64,000 nt of DNA, from assembly GCF_035581345.1 (NCBI RefSeq), contig NZ_CP141608.1, positions 2,696,501-2,760,500 of the forward strand. The letters are read 5' to 3'. Positions 18,415 through 26,823 of this stretch are shown in pieces. The notes under the pieces were generated by a model. It made no database searches, was not told where the DNA came from, and saw only the letters and a list, made by a program, of their open reading frames with translations. This DNA comes from Pseudomonas sp. JQ170C. Its GTDB lineage: Bacteria; Pseudomonadota; Gammaproteobacteria; Pseudomonadales; Pseudomonadaceae. Every line of letters starts with the position of its first letter. The stretch's first letter is position 1. The position numbers and the translations under genes are program-made.

Positions 18415-18918
18415 TCACTGAAGCCCAGGCTGCTGAAAATCGAAAGCGTTACGCAGGGTCGCAATAACGTGATCAACGGAGGGGCCTTGTACCAGGGGCG
18501 GTACAGGGCGCTCACAAAACTCCCGCCACACAAACAGCGTCAGTTCCGCGCCATCTGTTTGCGGCCGTGCACTGTCGATCGAGCCGAAGTTTTGCAGCAG
18601 CCGGTACCTTTCGTCTGCCCAGAACAAGGCTTCTACCCAGGCATACACCGGAATGAAATGGAAGTGAATGGAGTAACCGGCATCATGCCCATAGCGGCCG
18701 ATGTACAAGCGTTTGGGTTGTAGGTGATCTTCGATGGCTTTCTGGACTCGCGCCTGCAACACACCCAACTCCGCTTGCGCTTCGGTCGGTAGCGCGGCCA
18801 GGGAGTTGGTCATCTGCTTGGCACTGAGCATTAAGTAGCCCGGCAATGCACTGTTTATGCGGTGATTGAGAACCCAATACCTGGATTCATGGATGATGAA
18901 GCGAGAGGGTATGTCCAT
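18415..18918 (-). CDS. HIT-family (histidine triad) protein
   Basis: A 167-residue protein whose centre holds a histidine-triad signature (GYSIHFHFIPVY). It is preceded by the typical N-terminal strands (SRYWVLNHRINSALPGYLML) and a GRYGH segment. HIT proteins hydrolyse or transfer nucleoside phosphoramidates or dinucleotides. Length is on the long side for bacterial HIT proteins, with about 60 residues after the triad. ATG 18918 gives the family start; earlier in-frame starts are less likely. It is convergent with the avidin-like gene and has no clear role in the pathway. Confidence 0.75.
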   Translation of the reverse strand: MDIPSRFIIHESRYWVLNHRINSALPGYLMLSAKQMTNSLAALPTEAQAELGVLQARVQKAIEDHLQPKRLYIGRYGHDAGYSIHFHFIPVYAWVEALFWADERYRLLQNFGSIDSARPQTDGAELTLFVWREFCERPVPPLVQGPSVDHVIATLRNAFDFQQPGLQ

Positions 18919-19127
18919 GGGGCGGCCTTGAGTGGTTCCGGCGCAGGGTAGCATTGCGATGGCTCGATATCCGCTTTTGGTCGATTTCTGTCCCTCAAAA
19001 GGAGCCGGAAAAATTAACGGACAGGGCCGCATCGGCGGCCCAGGCCTATTGCTGCGGCACGACCTAAAAGATCAACGGCCACAGCTGACATGTACTGTCG
19101 ACGCACGGACGGCAAACACTCTTTGCA

Positions 19128-20294
19128 TCACTGCTCTGACGCGTGTGAAGCCACATGCACAACCAACCTGGCCAATAGCTCATCGCAACGCTGCAACTGC
19201 TCGATCGTGACAAACTCGTCCGGCTTGTGTCCTTGATCCATACTGCCTGGCCCACAGACAACGGTCGGGATGCCCACCTGATCGAAGAGCCCTCCCTCAG
19301 TACCGAAGGCCACCGTTGAAAACTCACTGGATCCACTGAGCTCAGCGATCAATCGCGCCGCTGAACTGTCCGCCGAGGTGACTAGCCCCGGATAGCTGGA
19401 CAGTGGCTCGAATTCGACGCCTGTGTCTGCAACGACGCTGCGCATTCTCGGCACCAGTTCGCACGCTGCAAACTGTTTCAGTTCGTCGGCCACCGTTTGT
19501 GCATCAAAACCGGGTAGTGCACGGATCTCGAAATCGAAGCGACACTCTGCCGGCACAATATTCAATGCTCTACCACCTGTAATGACGCCGGTCTGCACCG
19601 TCGAATAAGGCGGGTCAAAACGCTCGTCGCGTACCTGGGTCAGACGCGTGCCAATATCACCCAGGCGTCCGATCAGTTTTGCAGCGTACTCGATCGCGTT
19701 TACTCCGTACGGCGCATAAGCCGAATGACAGGCGGCCCCTCGAACCTGGCAGCGCATCGCCAGCTTACCCTTGTGGCCAAGCACTGGCCGAAGCTCCGTG
19801 GGCTCACCGATCAGACACAGACGCGGCTTTACAGGGCGGCTGGCCAATCGCGATAACAAAGAGTGAACACCGAGGCAACCGACCTCTTCATCATAAGAAA
19901 ACGCCAGATGCACGGGCGTTTGTAACGGCTGGGCCAACAGCGTTGGAACTGCTGCCAATACACAGGCAATGAAGCCCTTCATATCGGCCGTTCCGCGACC
20001 ATAGAGCCGGCCTTCGCGCTCTGTGAGTCGAAACGGGTCAACCGACCATGCCTGTCCATCGACCGGCACCACATCGGTATGGCCCGACAGCACGATGCCG
20101 CTGCGTTCAAGTGGCCCGATACTCGCGAGCAGATTCGCTTTGCTACCTTCCTGGTTATGCAGCAGCTCACTGTCGACGCCCAGTGCGCTCAGGTAGTCGC
20201 GAATGAAGTGAATCAACTCAAGGTTCGAGTCTCGGCTGACCGTGGGGAACGCTACCAGTTTCTCCAGCAGTGCGCGGCTGGACATTTGACTCAT
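19128..20294 (-). CDS. M20-family deacylase, ArgE (acetylornithine deacetylase)-like
   Basis: A 388-residue M20 metallopeptidase-fold enzyme with dinuclear zinc motifs in order: GHTDVVPVDG, GRGTADMKGF, SYDEEVGCLG, and later GEPTELRP and the C-terminal VVCGPGSMDQGH. The sequence is most like ArgE, which deacylates N-acetyl-L-ornithine. Paralogues in catabolic clusters hydrolyse N-acyl, N-formyl or N-carbamoyl amino acids. After hydantoin ring opening a carbamoyl amino acid would need such an enzyme, so an N-carbamoyl or N-acyl amidohydrolase is plausible here. It lies 12 bases downstream of the DUF1028 gene. Confidence 0.87.
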   Translation of the reverse strand: MSQMSSRALLEKLVAFPTVSRDSNLELIHFIRDYLSALGVDSELLHNQEGSKANLLASIGPLERSGIVLSGHTDVVPVDGQAWSVDPFRLTEREGRLYGRGTADMKGFIACVLAAVPTLLAQPLQTPVHLAFSYDEEVGCLGVHSLLSRLASRPVKPRLCLIGEPTELRPVLGHKGKLAMRCQVRGAACHSAYAPYGVNAIEYAAKLIGRLGDIGTRLTQVRDERFDPPYSTVQTGVITGGRALNIVPAECRFDFEIRALPGFDAQTVADELKQFAACELVPRMRSVVADTGVEFEPLSSYPGLVTSADSSAARLIAELSGSSEFSTVAFGTEGGLFDQVGIPTVVCGPGSMDQGHKPDEFVTIEQLQRCDELLARLVVHVASHASEQ

Positions 20295-20306
20295 CGCTCG
20301 TACTCC

Positions 20307-20921
20307 CTAGCCAATCGACTCGTGTTCATTGTTGGTTTGCCAGAGACGGTAGAGCGCCGCGAAGGGATCTTCGGCCCAATCTACCCGCAGGTCGATCAGG
20401 GGCGCGCACTGAGCACTGACGATTTTCAACGCGGCGGACCGCTCTGCGTCCACCTCGCCACCCGCTTTTCTGGCGGCATCCAGGGCCGCCAACAGGCGAT
20501 CGCCCAACACGCCCGGCGCATTCTCGAAGGCCTGGATCATTGTTGACAGTACACCCGCCTGTACCAGGCGATTTCCAGCGACGACACACTGAACGCCACG
20601 CCGTACACCCTGTTCTCCTTGAACCTGGTCGCCGCTGAACATGGCCGTGGCACCCTTGGCATCGATGACGATGATCTGTCGGTACTGGCTCCAGCCGTTC
20701 GCCTCAAGCACGTCATCCATCGCCTTGGACGGCAGGGTGCTGGCTGAAAGCAGATTCAGGATCTGAGCGCCCAGGGCCGGCAGGCTCGCATGCTGAGTCA
20801 CCACCGCGCCCACATCTGCCCGTAACCACAGGCAGCGGGCACCGACTGCAATGGTCGAGGCGCTGATTGCGATACCCAACTGGCCAGTGTCCGGACAACG
20901 CCCGGCAATCGAGAACGCCAT
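20307..20921 (-). CDS. DUF1028 family protein (first copy)
   Basis: A 204-residue protein opening MAFSIAGRCPDTGQLGIAIS, followed by GARCLWLRADVGAVVTQ, the hallmark of DUF1028. The family is predicted to have an Ntn-hydrolase fold. It is often found beside Rid proteins and amidohydrolases; its reaction is not established to my knowledge. The ATG is five bases after the flavin reductase stop, so translation is probably coupled. A paralogue lies at 24346-25026 on the other strand. Confidence 0.87.
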   Translation of the reverse strand: MAFSIAGRCPDTGQLGIAISASTIAVGARCLWLRADVGAVVTQHASLPALGAQILNLLSASTLPSKAMDDVLEANGWSQYRQIIVIDAKGATAMFSGDQVQGEQGVRRGVQCVVAGNRLVQAGVLSTMIQAFENAPGVLGDRLLAALDAARKAGGEVDAERSAALKIVSAQCAPLIDLRVDWAEDPFAALYRLWQTNNEHESIG

Positions 20922-20926
20922 GATGG

Positions 20927-21457
20927 TTACAGAGGCCGTGCTACCAGCGAGCAGAAGCTGCGCTGGGAATACGCAACGGCGCTGCCGTCTGTGCTCGAGG
21001 CACGCTGTACACGTCCTACAAACACGGTATGCGTTCCCAGTTCGTGCTGTTGTTCCACAACACAATCGAAGCTTGCCAGGGCGTCTTCGAGCACTGGCGC
21101 GCCCGTGGCTTCATTGACCCAGCTTGCGCAACTGAAGCGATCACCGTTTTCAACCTTCACCTGGCCCGCAAAGACCTGAGCGACCTGCTGTTGATGCTCA
21201 CCAATGATGTTGACTGAAAAGCAGCGATTCTGATGGATGGCAACGTTCGCCAGGTTGTTGCGATTGACACACACCAGCAGCAATGGAGGTTCGGCAGACA
21301 CAGAGCACATGGCACTGACTGTCACGCCGAAACGGCCAGCCGTGCCGTCGGTGGCAATCACGGTCACGCCCGTGGCGCATCTGCCCATGGCAGCAATGAA
21401 GTCTTGAGTGGACAGCGTCGGTTCAGTGATAGGGGCCTTGCTCGCAGTCATGCTCAT
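20927..21457 (-). CDS. Flavin reductase (HpaC/RutF-like), partner of the HpaB-type monooxygenase
   Basis: A 176-residue flavin-reductase-like protein with the family features GRCATGVTVIAT, FGVTVSAMCSVSAEPPLLLVCV and NRCFSVNIIG. Such enzymes reduce FMN or FAD with NAD(P)H and supply it to a separate oxygenase. It is divergent from the HpaB-type gene across 216 bases, a natural pair for a two-component flavin monooxygenase. The start at 21457 has AGAGG nine bases upstream; ATG 21451 is an alternative. DUF1028 and ArgE-like genes follow in the same direction. Confidence 0.9.
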   Translation of the reverse strand: MSMTASKAPITEPTLSTQDFIAAMGRCATGVTVIATDGTAGRFGVTVSAMCSVSAEPPLLLVCVNRNNLANVAIHQNRCFSVNIIGEHQQQVAQVFAGQVKVENGDRFSCASWVNEATGAPVLEDALASFDCVVEQQHELGTHTVFVGRVQRASSTDGSAVAYSQRSFCSLVARPL

Positions 21458-21673
21458 CGGGGCGATCCTCTTGTTTTGGTGAAGGTGAGCCCATTCTGAG
21501 AGTGCGGATCGTGCAGGCGAAAGCAGTTAATTTTTGGGCCAAGGCAAGAAAATAACGTGCGCCGGGCAGGCCTGTTTTTCTCTTGGTCAGGCCAAGAAAT
21601 AAGCGAATTTCGCAGAGACCAAGCCTGTGAGCAGAATGCGGCCGTTCCTCAACAACAAACACTAGGAGCGAGC
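21458..21673. promoter_or_regulatory. Divergent promoter region between flavin reductase and HpaB-type genes
   Basis: A 216-base gap with no convincing gene, from which the flavin-reductase operon reads left and the monooxygenase operon reads right. It should hold both promoters and probably a LysR- or LuxR-type site. I could not pick out boxes with confidence. TAGGAG at 21664-21669 is the ribosome site of the monooxygenase gene. Confidence 0.5.
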
Positions 21674-23179
21674 ATGATCAGAACAGGTGACCAATATCGC
21701 GAGTCGATCCGAGACGATCGCGAGGTCTATATCAACGGCGAACGTGTCAAGGACGTACCTTCTCACCCGGCATTCAAGCCGCTGGTGGACGTCCGGGCAC
21801 GGATCTATGACATGCAGCACGATGCGGCGACCCGCAATGTCATGAGCTATCAGGACGACCAGGGGGAAACCCACTCGGTTGGCCTGAAGTTGCCTCATAC
21901 CCAACAAGACTGGTGGGACAAGCGCAACGCCACCGATGCTGTGCTCAACGATATCGGTGGCGTGGTTACCCGCGTTGGAGACGAAACCGTCGGTGAGATG
22001 TGGTCGCTGTATGACGGCCAGGATGTGATGAACGAGGTCAACCCACAGTTCGCCTCGAACATCGTCCGGCACATCGACAAAGTGCTCTACGCTGACCCCT
22101 TCCACGTTTCAGCGAACACCGACCCGAAAGGCGACCGCTCCAAGCGCCCGCAGGATCAGGACCCGGACATGCTCTTGCATGTGGTCAAGGAAACCGATGC
22201 CGGCATTATCGTTCGCGGTGCGAAGTATGAAACGGCTGCGGCCTATGCCAACCAGGCGTTCACCAAGCCGACGATTGCCAACTGGGGCAATGCCGAGATG
22301 TCGAACTATGCGGTCGGCTTCATCTGCGACCTCGGCTCGCCGAACCTGAAGTTCATCTGCCGTAGCGGCTTCACTGGGCGTGGCAGCAGCGACGACTATC
22401 CGCTGGCCAACCGCTTCGATGAAGTGGATGCCCTGGTGATCTTCGACAACGTGCTGATCCCGTGGGAAAACGTGCTGTTCTACCAGAACACCAAGGCCGC
22501 TTCCTTCATTCGCTCGACCCTTCACCGCTACAGTGCGTTCGCGTTCGTTCAGCGCAACCTGAAAGTGGCGGACATGCTGATCGGCGCCGCACTGTTCAAC
22601 GCTCGCCAGACCGGTCTGGAACACCAGCAAGCCGTTCAGGAAAAACTGGCGCAGTTGGCCTGTTACCGCGAGGGGATCAACGCTCACCTCACCGCATCCA
22701 TCGCCCTGGCTGAAAAGAGCCCGGGTGGCCTGCTGATGCCTAACCAGTCGCTGTTGTACACCGGTCGTGTGTTGGCAACATCGCAGTTGCACAACATGAC
22801 TCATATCGCCCGTGAACTGTGCGGCGGACAGATCTGCGTCACCCCGGATGCTGCAACCTTCGCTCACCCGGAAGCCGGCAAGTGGCTGGACAAGTACTAC
22901 ACCATCAACGAGGACTGGGTGGCGGAGGATCGGCGCAAATTGCTGGCATTTGCCCGTGATCTGATGAACTCCGACTACGCCGGCCACCGACTGACCTTCC
23001 AGCTGTTCGCTCAATCGCCACCTTTCGCTCACCTGGCGGCGGTGTACCGCAACTTCGACTGGGATGGTCCGCTGGACTTTGTGCGCAAATCGGCCGGTTT
23101 GTCCGATCGTGTCATGGGTAGCAAGCCGGTTGCACCAAAGCCGCAGGCTGCACCGGCACGTCCGGCCGTGGTGTCGTGA
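21674..23179 (+). CDS. 4-hydroxyphenylacetate 3-monooxygenase (HpaB)-family oxygenase
   Basis: A 501-residue HpaB/PvcC-family protein with the acyl-CoA-dehydrogenase-like fold: IRTGDQYRESIRDDREVYIN at the N terminus, VKETDAGIIVRGAKYETAA in the middle, and the C-terminal helical core with HIARELCGGQICVTPD. Family members use reduced FAD to hydroxylate phenols, pyrrole-2-carboxylate and other electron-rich rings. The ATG at 21674 is set by TAGGAG. The reductase is encoded divergently. In a cluster with hydantoinase, racemase and HutD-like genes the substrate is more likely an N-heterocycle than 4-hydroxyphenylacetate. That is inference. The last 20 residues are Pro/Ala-rich. Confidence 0.9.
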   Translation: MIRTGDQYRESIRDDREVYINGERVKDVPSHPAFKPLVDVRARIYDMQHDAATRNVMSYQDDQGETHSVGLKLPHTQQDWWDKRNATDAVLNDIGGVVTRVGDETVGEMWSLYDGQDVMNEVNPQFASNIVRHIDKVLYADPFHVSANTDPKGDRSKRPQDQDPDMLLHVVKETDAGIIVRGAKYETAAAYANQAFTKPTIANWGNAEMSNYAVGFICDLGSPNLKFICRSGFTGRGSSDDYPLANRFDEVDALVIFDNVLIPWENVLFYQNTKAASFIRSTLHRYSAFAFVQRNLKVADMLIGAALFNARQTGLEHQQAVQEKLAQLACYREGINAHLTASIALAEKSPGGLLMPNQSLLYTGRVLATSQLHNMTHIARELCGGQICVTPDAATFAHPEAGKWLDKYYTINEDWVAEDRRKLLAFARDLMNSDYAGHRLTFQLFAQSPPFAHLAAVYRNFDWDGPLDFVRKSAGLSDRVMGSKPVAPKPQAAPARPAVVS

Positions 23180-23247
23180 TCGACAGCTGCAAAGGCTAAC
23201 CACTGCGCCTCCGGCGTCAGGCAACTTCGCAAGACAGGTGAAGCGGC

Positions 23248-24051
23248 ATGGAAATCTTCTTCGATAAAGCGGCCACCCGACGGTACCAGTCATGGGGCGA
23301 CAAGGCGGGCCTGGCCTGCGATCTGCTGGTATTGCCGCAAGGCTCGCCACCGGGGCACTACGACTTGCGCGTCGGCGCCGCGAGCATCGACAGGATTGCC
23401 AGCGACTTCACCCGTTACCCCGGTTACCTGCGCCGGCATGCGGTGGTGCGTGGCCACAGCGCATTCGCCTGTGCTGCACCCTTCAGGCGGACAGCGCTTG
23501 GCCATCGAGGCTCGGTGTTTGAGTTCGATGGCACAGCGGCGTTGCAGTGCACGCTGCAAACGCCGTCGGCCTTTGCCCTGAACATCATTCATCGACCTGG
23601 AACCCGAGTGACGGATGAACTTCTCGACCTGCCGTCCTCAGGCTTCTCTTGCGCCGCACCGCTTGCCGGTGGGCTACGGATCGAGCTGTTTTTCCTGTTG
23701 GCTTGCAGCGCACAAGTGCGCATCGAAGGCCAGGAGCAGCCATCAGAACTGCTCGAGCATGACGCGATGTTCCTGCTGTTGCCAGCCAGTGAGCCAACCC
23801 CCGCAGTCCGTTTTGCCAACTCGGTAGCCGGCCAGGTTTATCACGCCACTATCAGCCTTTCGTCGTCAGCCGAGTACAACAACCATTCATATTCTGGAGC
23901 ACCTCATGATTCACAAACGCCTGCGTCCGTTCAACACCCGCGAAACCTACCCGGAGCAGAAGCTCGACAACGACCTTTCCCAAGGTGTCGTTGCCAAAGG
24001 CACCATGGTCTTCCTGCGTGGCCAGGTCTCCCAGGACCTGGAAACCCGTGA
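23248..24051 (+). CDS. HutD-like protein with an out-of-frame run into the Rid gene
   Basis: The first 219 codons match the HutD pattern: YDLRVGAASIDRIASDF, then YPGYLRRHAVVRG, FEFDGTAALQC and FALNIIHRPG. HutD is a cupin-like protein linked with histidine-utilisation operons; its biochemical role is unsettled. The ATG follows CAGGTGAAGCGG. The frame does not stop before the Rid gene start at 23906 but runs 146 bases into it in another frame. This adds a Pro/Arg-rich tail that looks like translation of the wrong frame. Either the stop was lost or a frameshift (biological or sequencing) sits near 23860-23905. HutD proteins are usually about 190 residues. Confidence 0.72.
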   Translation: MEIFFDKAATRRYQSWGDKAGLACDLLVLPQGSPPGHYDLRVGAASIDRIASDFTRYPGYLRRHAVVRGHSAFACAAPFRRTALGHRGSVFEFDGTAALQCTLQTPSAFALNIIHRPGTRVTDELLDLPSSGFSCAAPLAGGLRIELFFLLACSAQVRIEGQEQPSELLEHDAMFLLLPASEPTPAVRFANSVAGQVYHATISLSSSAEYNNHSYSGAPHDSQTPASVQHPRNLPGAEARQRPFPRCRCQRHHGLPAWPGLPGPGNP

Positions 24052-24319
24052 ATGTCTGCACATCGGTGACCCGATCGCCCAGACCGAGAAGACCATGCAG
24101 AACATCAAGATGCTGCTGGAGGAAGCGGGCAGTCATCTCGACCACATCTGCCGGATCGTTGTCTACGTCACCGATATCCGCTATCGCGAAGCGGTGTACC
24201 AGACGATGGGTAAATGGCTGAAAGGTGTTCACCCTTGCTCCACCGGGCTGGTGGTTGACGCCTTCGCCCGCCCTGAGTGGTTGGTGGAGATAGAAGTCAC
24301 CGCCGTCATTCCGGCTTGA
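23906..24319 (+). CDS. Rid/YjgF/UK114-family protein
   Basis: A 137-residue Rid-family trimer-type protein (FLRGQVSQDLETRECLH, QTEKTMQNIKMLLEEAG, HICRIVVYVTDIRYREAVY, LVEIEVTAV). RidA enzymes hydrolyse reactive imines or enamines; RutC in the pyrimidine pathway is a relative. By eye the Arg that binds the substrate carboxylate in RidA, just before the SCVEV-type segment, is missing (here CSTGLVV). It may therefore belong to a Rid subgroup without classical imine deaminase activity. It is followed after 26 bases by the second DUF1028 gene. Confidence 0.88.
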   Translation: MIHKRLRPFNTRETYPEQKLDNDLSQGVVAKGTMVFLRGQVSQDLETRECLHIGDPIAQTEKTMQNIKMLLEEAGSHLDHICRIVVYVTDIRYREAVYQTMGKWLKGVHPCSTGLVVDAFARPEWLVEIEVTAVIPA

Positions 24320-24345
24320 ACCATCCACTACGAGGGACATAAAAA

Positions 24346-25026
24346 ATGACCTTTTCAATAGCGGGGCGGTGCGAGCGAACTGGCATGGTCGGTGTGGCGG
24401 TCACGACGTCCTCCATCTGCGTAGGCGCACGTTGCCCATGGGCCAGTGCCGGCGTTGGGGCGGTATCCACCCAGAACGTCACCTTGCCATCCCTGGGCCC
24501 CCTGATCCTTGCGCGTCTTGAAGCAGGCGACAGTGCCAGTCAGGCCCTGGACAAGGTGCTCGCCGAGCATGGTCACACCCAGTATCGGCAAGTCACCGTC
24601 ATTGATGCCAACGGCAATACCGCGAACTTCTCGGGTAGCAAAACCTTGGGCACCCATGCGGTAGCACAAGGGCTGGACTGCGTTGCGGCGGGCAACTTGC
24701 TCAAGGCCCGTTCTTTGCCGCAGACCATGGTGCAGACCTTTGAAGAAAATGCACACCTGCACTTGGCAGAACGCTTGCTTCTTGCGTTGGAATCAGGCTT
24801 TTACCAAGCCGGTGGCGAGGAGGGCCCGGTGCATTCGGCTTCGTTGATGGTCGCGGACGAACATCCTTGGCCGCTGGTCGATCTACGGGTGGACTGGAAT
24901 GAAGACGACCCTTTGCGTGAGTTACGCCAGCTTTGGCAACGCTATGAGGGAGAGATGCAAGCCTACGTCACGCGTGCCATCAACCCGGCCTCTGCGCCAA
25001 GTTATGGCGTGCCGGGTGACGAGTGA
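24346..25026 (+). CDS. DUF1028 family protein (second copy)
   Basis: A 226-residue DUF1028 protein (MTFSIAGRCERTGMVGVAVT, GARCPWASAGVGAVSTQN, later PLVDLRVDWNEDDPL). It is clearly homologous to the copy at 20307-20921, including SIAGRC near the N terminus and LIDLRVDW/LVDLRVDW near the C terminus, but diverged and about 20 residues longer at the end. An Ntn-type hydrolase fold is predicted for the family. The ATG has CGAGGGA nine bases upstream. It belongs to the transcript HpaB-HutD-Rid-DUF1028. Confidence 0.87.
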   Translation: MTFSIAGRCERTGMVGVAVTTSSICVGARCPWASAGVGAVSTQNVTLPSLGPLILARLEAGDSASQALDKVLAEHGHTQYRQVTVIDANGNTANFSGSKTLGTHAVAQGLDCVAAGNLLKARSLPQTMVQTFEENAHLHLAERLLLALESGFYQAGGEEGPVHSASLMVADEHPWPLVDLRVDWNEDDPLRELRQLWQRYEGEMQAYVTRAINPASAPSYGVPGDE

Positions 25027-25075
25027 CAGGCTGGAGCACCATCAAAAGAGTTGATGTAGGGAAACGTCAAAATCG

Positions 25076-25109
25076 CCAGCGCGTCCGATCTTGAGCTGCA
25101 ACGCGCTGG
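25076..25109. terminator. Hairpin downstream of the second DUF1028 gene
   Basis: CCAGCGCGT (25076-25084) pairs with ACGCGCTGG (25101-25109), a 9-bp GC-rich stem with a 16-base loop. It has no following T run, so termination is uncertain. It lies in the 169-base gap before the BCCT transporter. Confidence 0.35.
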
Positions 25110-25195
25110 CCGCCTAACTGCCTCAGAAGACAAGAGTGGCTGGGTATTCCCAGGCCACCCTCAGACCCGATAACAACGATATAAGAGGTTGTCGC

Positions 25196-26788
25196 ATGAG
25201 TTTCAATCGCGTGGATCGATCAATATTTGGCGTCTCACTTGGCCTCATTGTGCTGGTGAGTTTTCCCTTGGCACTCTATCCGAAGGAAGGAGAATCCTTC
25301 GTCAAAGCAGTCTTTGCCTTTGTCAGCAATACCTTTGGCAGCCTTTATCTTATCGGCGGCCTGGCGACTGTCCTGTTCCTCATGTGGATCTCGTTCAGCC
25401 GTTTTGGCAACATCCGCCTCGGCAAGGGAGCCCCCGAGTTCTCAGCCTTCAGTTGGACTTCCATGGTGTTCTCTGCCGGTATCGGGACTGGCGTGCTGTA
25501 CTGGGGCGCAGTGGAGTGGGCTTACCATATCCAGTCGCCGCCGATGGGGCTGACACCTCGCTCCAATTCGGCCATCGAGATGGCCGGTGCCTATGGCATT
25601 TTCCACTGGGGCATCACCGGTTGGGCGTTCTTTGCACTGGCCACCTTGCCGATTGCTTACTGCTACTACCTGCGCAAACGCTATGTATACCGAATCAGCG
25701 AGGCATGCCGGGGACTGCTGGGTGACTGGGTCGACGGGCCGGTGGGTAAAGCCATCGACATCTTCTTCGTACTCGGGCTTCTGGCCGCAGCCGGCACTTC
25801 GCTGGGGCTTGGCACACCGCTGATCGCCGCCTGCATGCACCACCTGTTCGGCTTTGAGCGGGGTATCGGCCTGAACATCGCGATCATTTCCGTCGTGACC
25901 GCGCTGTTCGCATGGAGTGTCTGCTATCGACTGGACCGCGGAATCAAGAAATCTTCGGATTGGAGCGTGATCCTGGCGCTGTTGCTCCTGGCCTACGTCT
26001 TTGTCGTCGGGCCTACCCAATTCATCATGGACATGTCGGTGACGAGCGCTGGGCTGATGATGCAGGAATTCCTGCGCATGAGTACCTGGGCCGACCCCGT
26101 TGGGCATAGCGGCTTCCCACAGTCCTGGACAGTGTTCTACTGGGCCTGGTGGCTTGTGTTGGCGCCCGCGCTTGGGCTGTTTGTCACGCGCATTTCCCGC
26201 GGACGCACGCTGCGCCAGGTGATTCTGGGCATGCTGTTCTATGGAAGCTCGGGTTGTGCGTTGTTCTACATGATTCTGGGTAACTACGCGCTGAACCTGG
26301 AATTGACCGGTGCCCTCAATGTGACTGGCCTGATCAAGGAAGTCGGTGCCGAGCAAGCCATCGTCCAGGTCATCGCCACACTGCCAGGCGGCAAATGGGT
26401 CGTCGCGGCGTTTGCGATCGTTGCGGTGATCTTCCTGGCCACACTGTTCAACTCCAAGTCCTACATCCTGGCCTCGGCCACCATCGACAGGCTGGTCGAG
26501 GGCGAAGAGCCACCTCGGTCGCAACGCCTGATCTGGGCGGTGGCGCTGTCGTTGCTGCCGATAGCCTTGATGGTGGTTGGAGGGTTGGAGTCACTGCAGA
26601 TCGCCGCGACGGTGGGGGCGTTGCCGATCCTGTTCATCCTGCTGATCATGACACTGTCCTTCGTGCGCCAGTTACGCATGGACGAGGAGCAACTGAAGCA
26701 GTTCGACTATGCCTCCATCGGCCTTGAGGACGAGCAGTACACGCCACCTCCTGAAGTCGCCTCCATCGCTCGCACCGAGGCCGTTTGA
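25196..26788 (+). CDS. BCCT-family betaine/carnitine/choline-type transporter
   Basis: A 530-residue inner-membrane protein with 12 hydrophobic helices and BCCT signatures: FSWTSMVFSAGIGTGVLYWG, EWAYH, and the tryptophan-rich FHWGITGWAFFA. Family members import quaternary ammonium compounds by Na+ or H+ symport, or by antiport in the CaiT group. The ATG at 25196 has AAGAGG upstream. As the last gene of the island it implies that the pathway substrate, or an excreted product, may carry a trimethylammonium or similar cationic group. This is inference. Confidence 0.92.
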   Translation: MSFNRVDRSIFGVSLGLIVLVSFPLALYPKEGESFVKAVFAFVSNTFGSLYLIGGLATVLFLMWISFSRFGNIRLGKGAPEFSAFSWTSMVFSAGIGTGVLYWGAVEWAYHIQSPPMGLTPRSNSAIEMAGAYGIFHWGITGWAFFALATLPIAYCYYLRKRYVYRISEACRGLLGDWVDGPVGKAIDIFFVLGLLAAAGTSLGLGTPLIAACMHHLFGFERGIGLNIAIISVVTALFAWSVCYRLDRGIKKSSDWSVILALLLLAYVFVVGPTQFIMDMSVTSAGLMMQEFLRMSTWADPVGHSGFPQSWTVFYWAWWLVLAPALGLFVTRISRGRTLRQVILGMLFYGSSGCALFYMILGNYALNLELTGALNVTGLIKEVGAEQAIVQVIATLPGGKWVVAAFAIVAVIFLATLFNSKSYILASATIDRLVEGEEPPRSQRLIWAVALSLLPIALMVVGGLESLQIAATVGALPILFILLIMTLSFVRQLRMDEEQLKQFDYASIGLEDEQYTPPPEVASIARTEAV

Positions 26789-26793
26789 ACATC

Positions 26794-26823
26794 AAGGCGC
26801 AGTGACCGAAGTCACTGCGCCTT
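26794..26823. terminator. Bidirectional hairpin between convergent BCCT and LysR genes
   Basis: AAGGCGCAGTGAC (26794-26806) pairs perfectly with GTCACTGCGCCTT (26811-26823) around CGAA. The 13-bp stem overlaps the last codons and stop of the LysR gene and lies six bases after the transporter stop. Confidence 0.65.

Noticed and set aside
9138..26788. A dedicated biotin-degradation pathway, suggested by the avidin-like protein
   Set aside because: No beta-oxidation-type genes for the valerate side chain or sulfur-handling genes are present, and His replaces a key biotin Trp. A broader cyclic-ureide substrate fits better.
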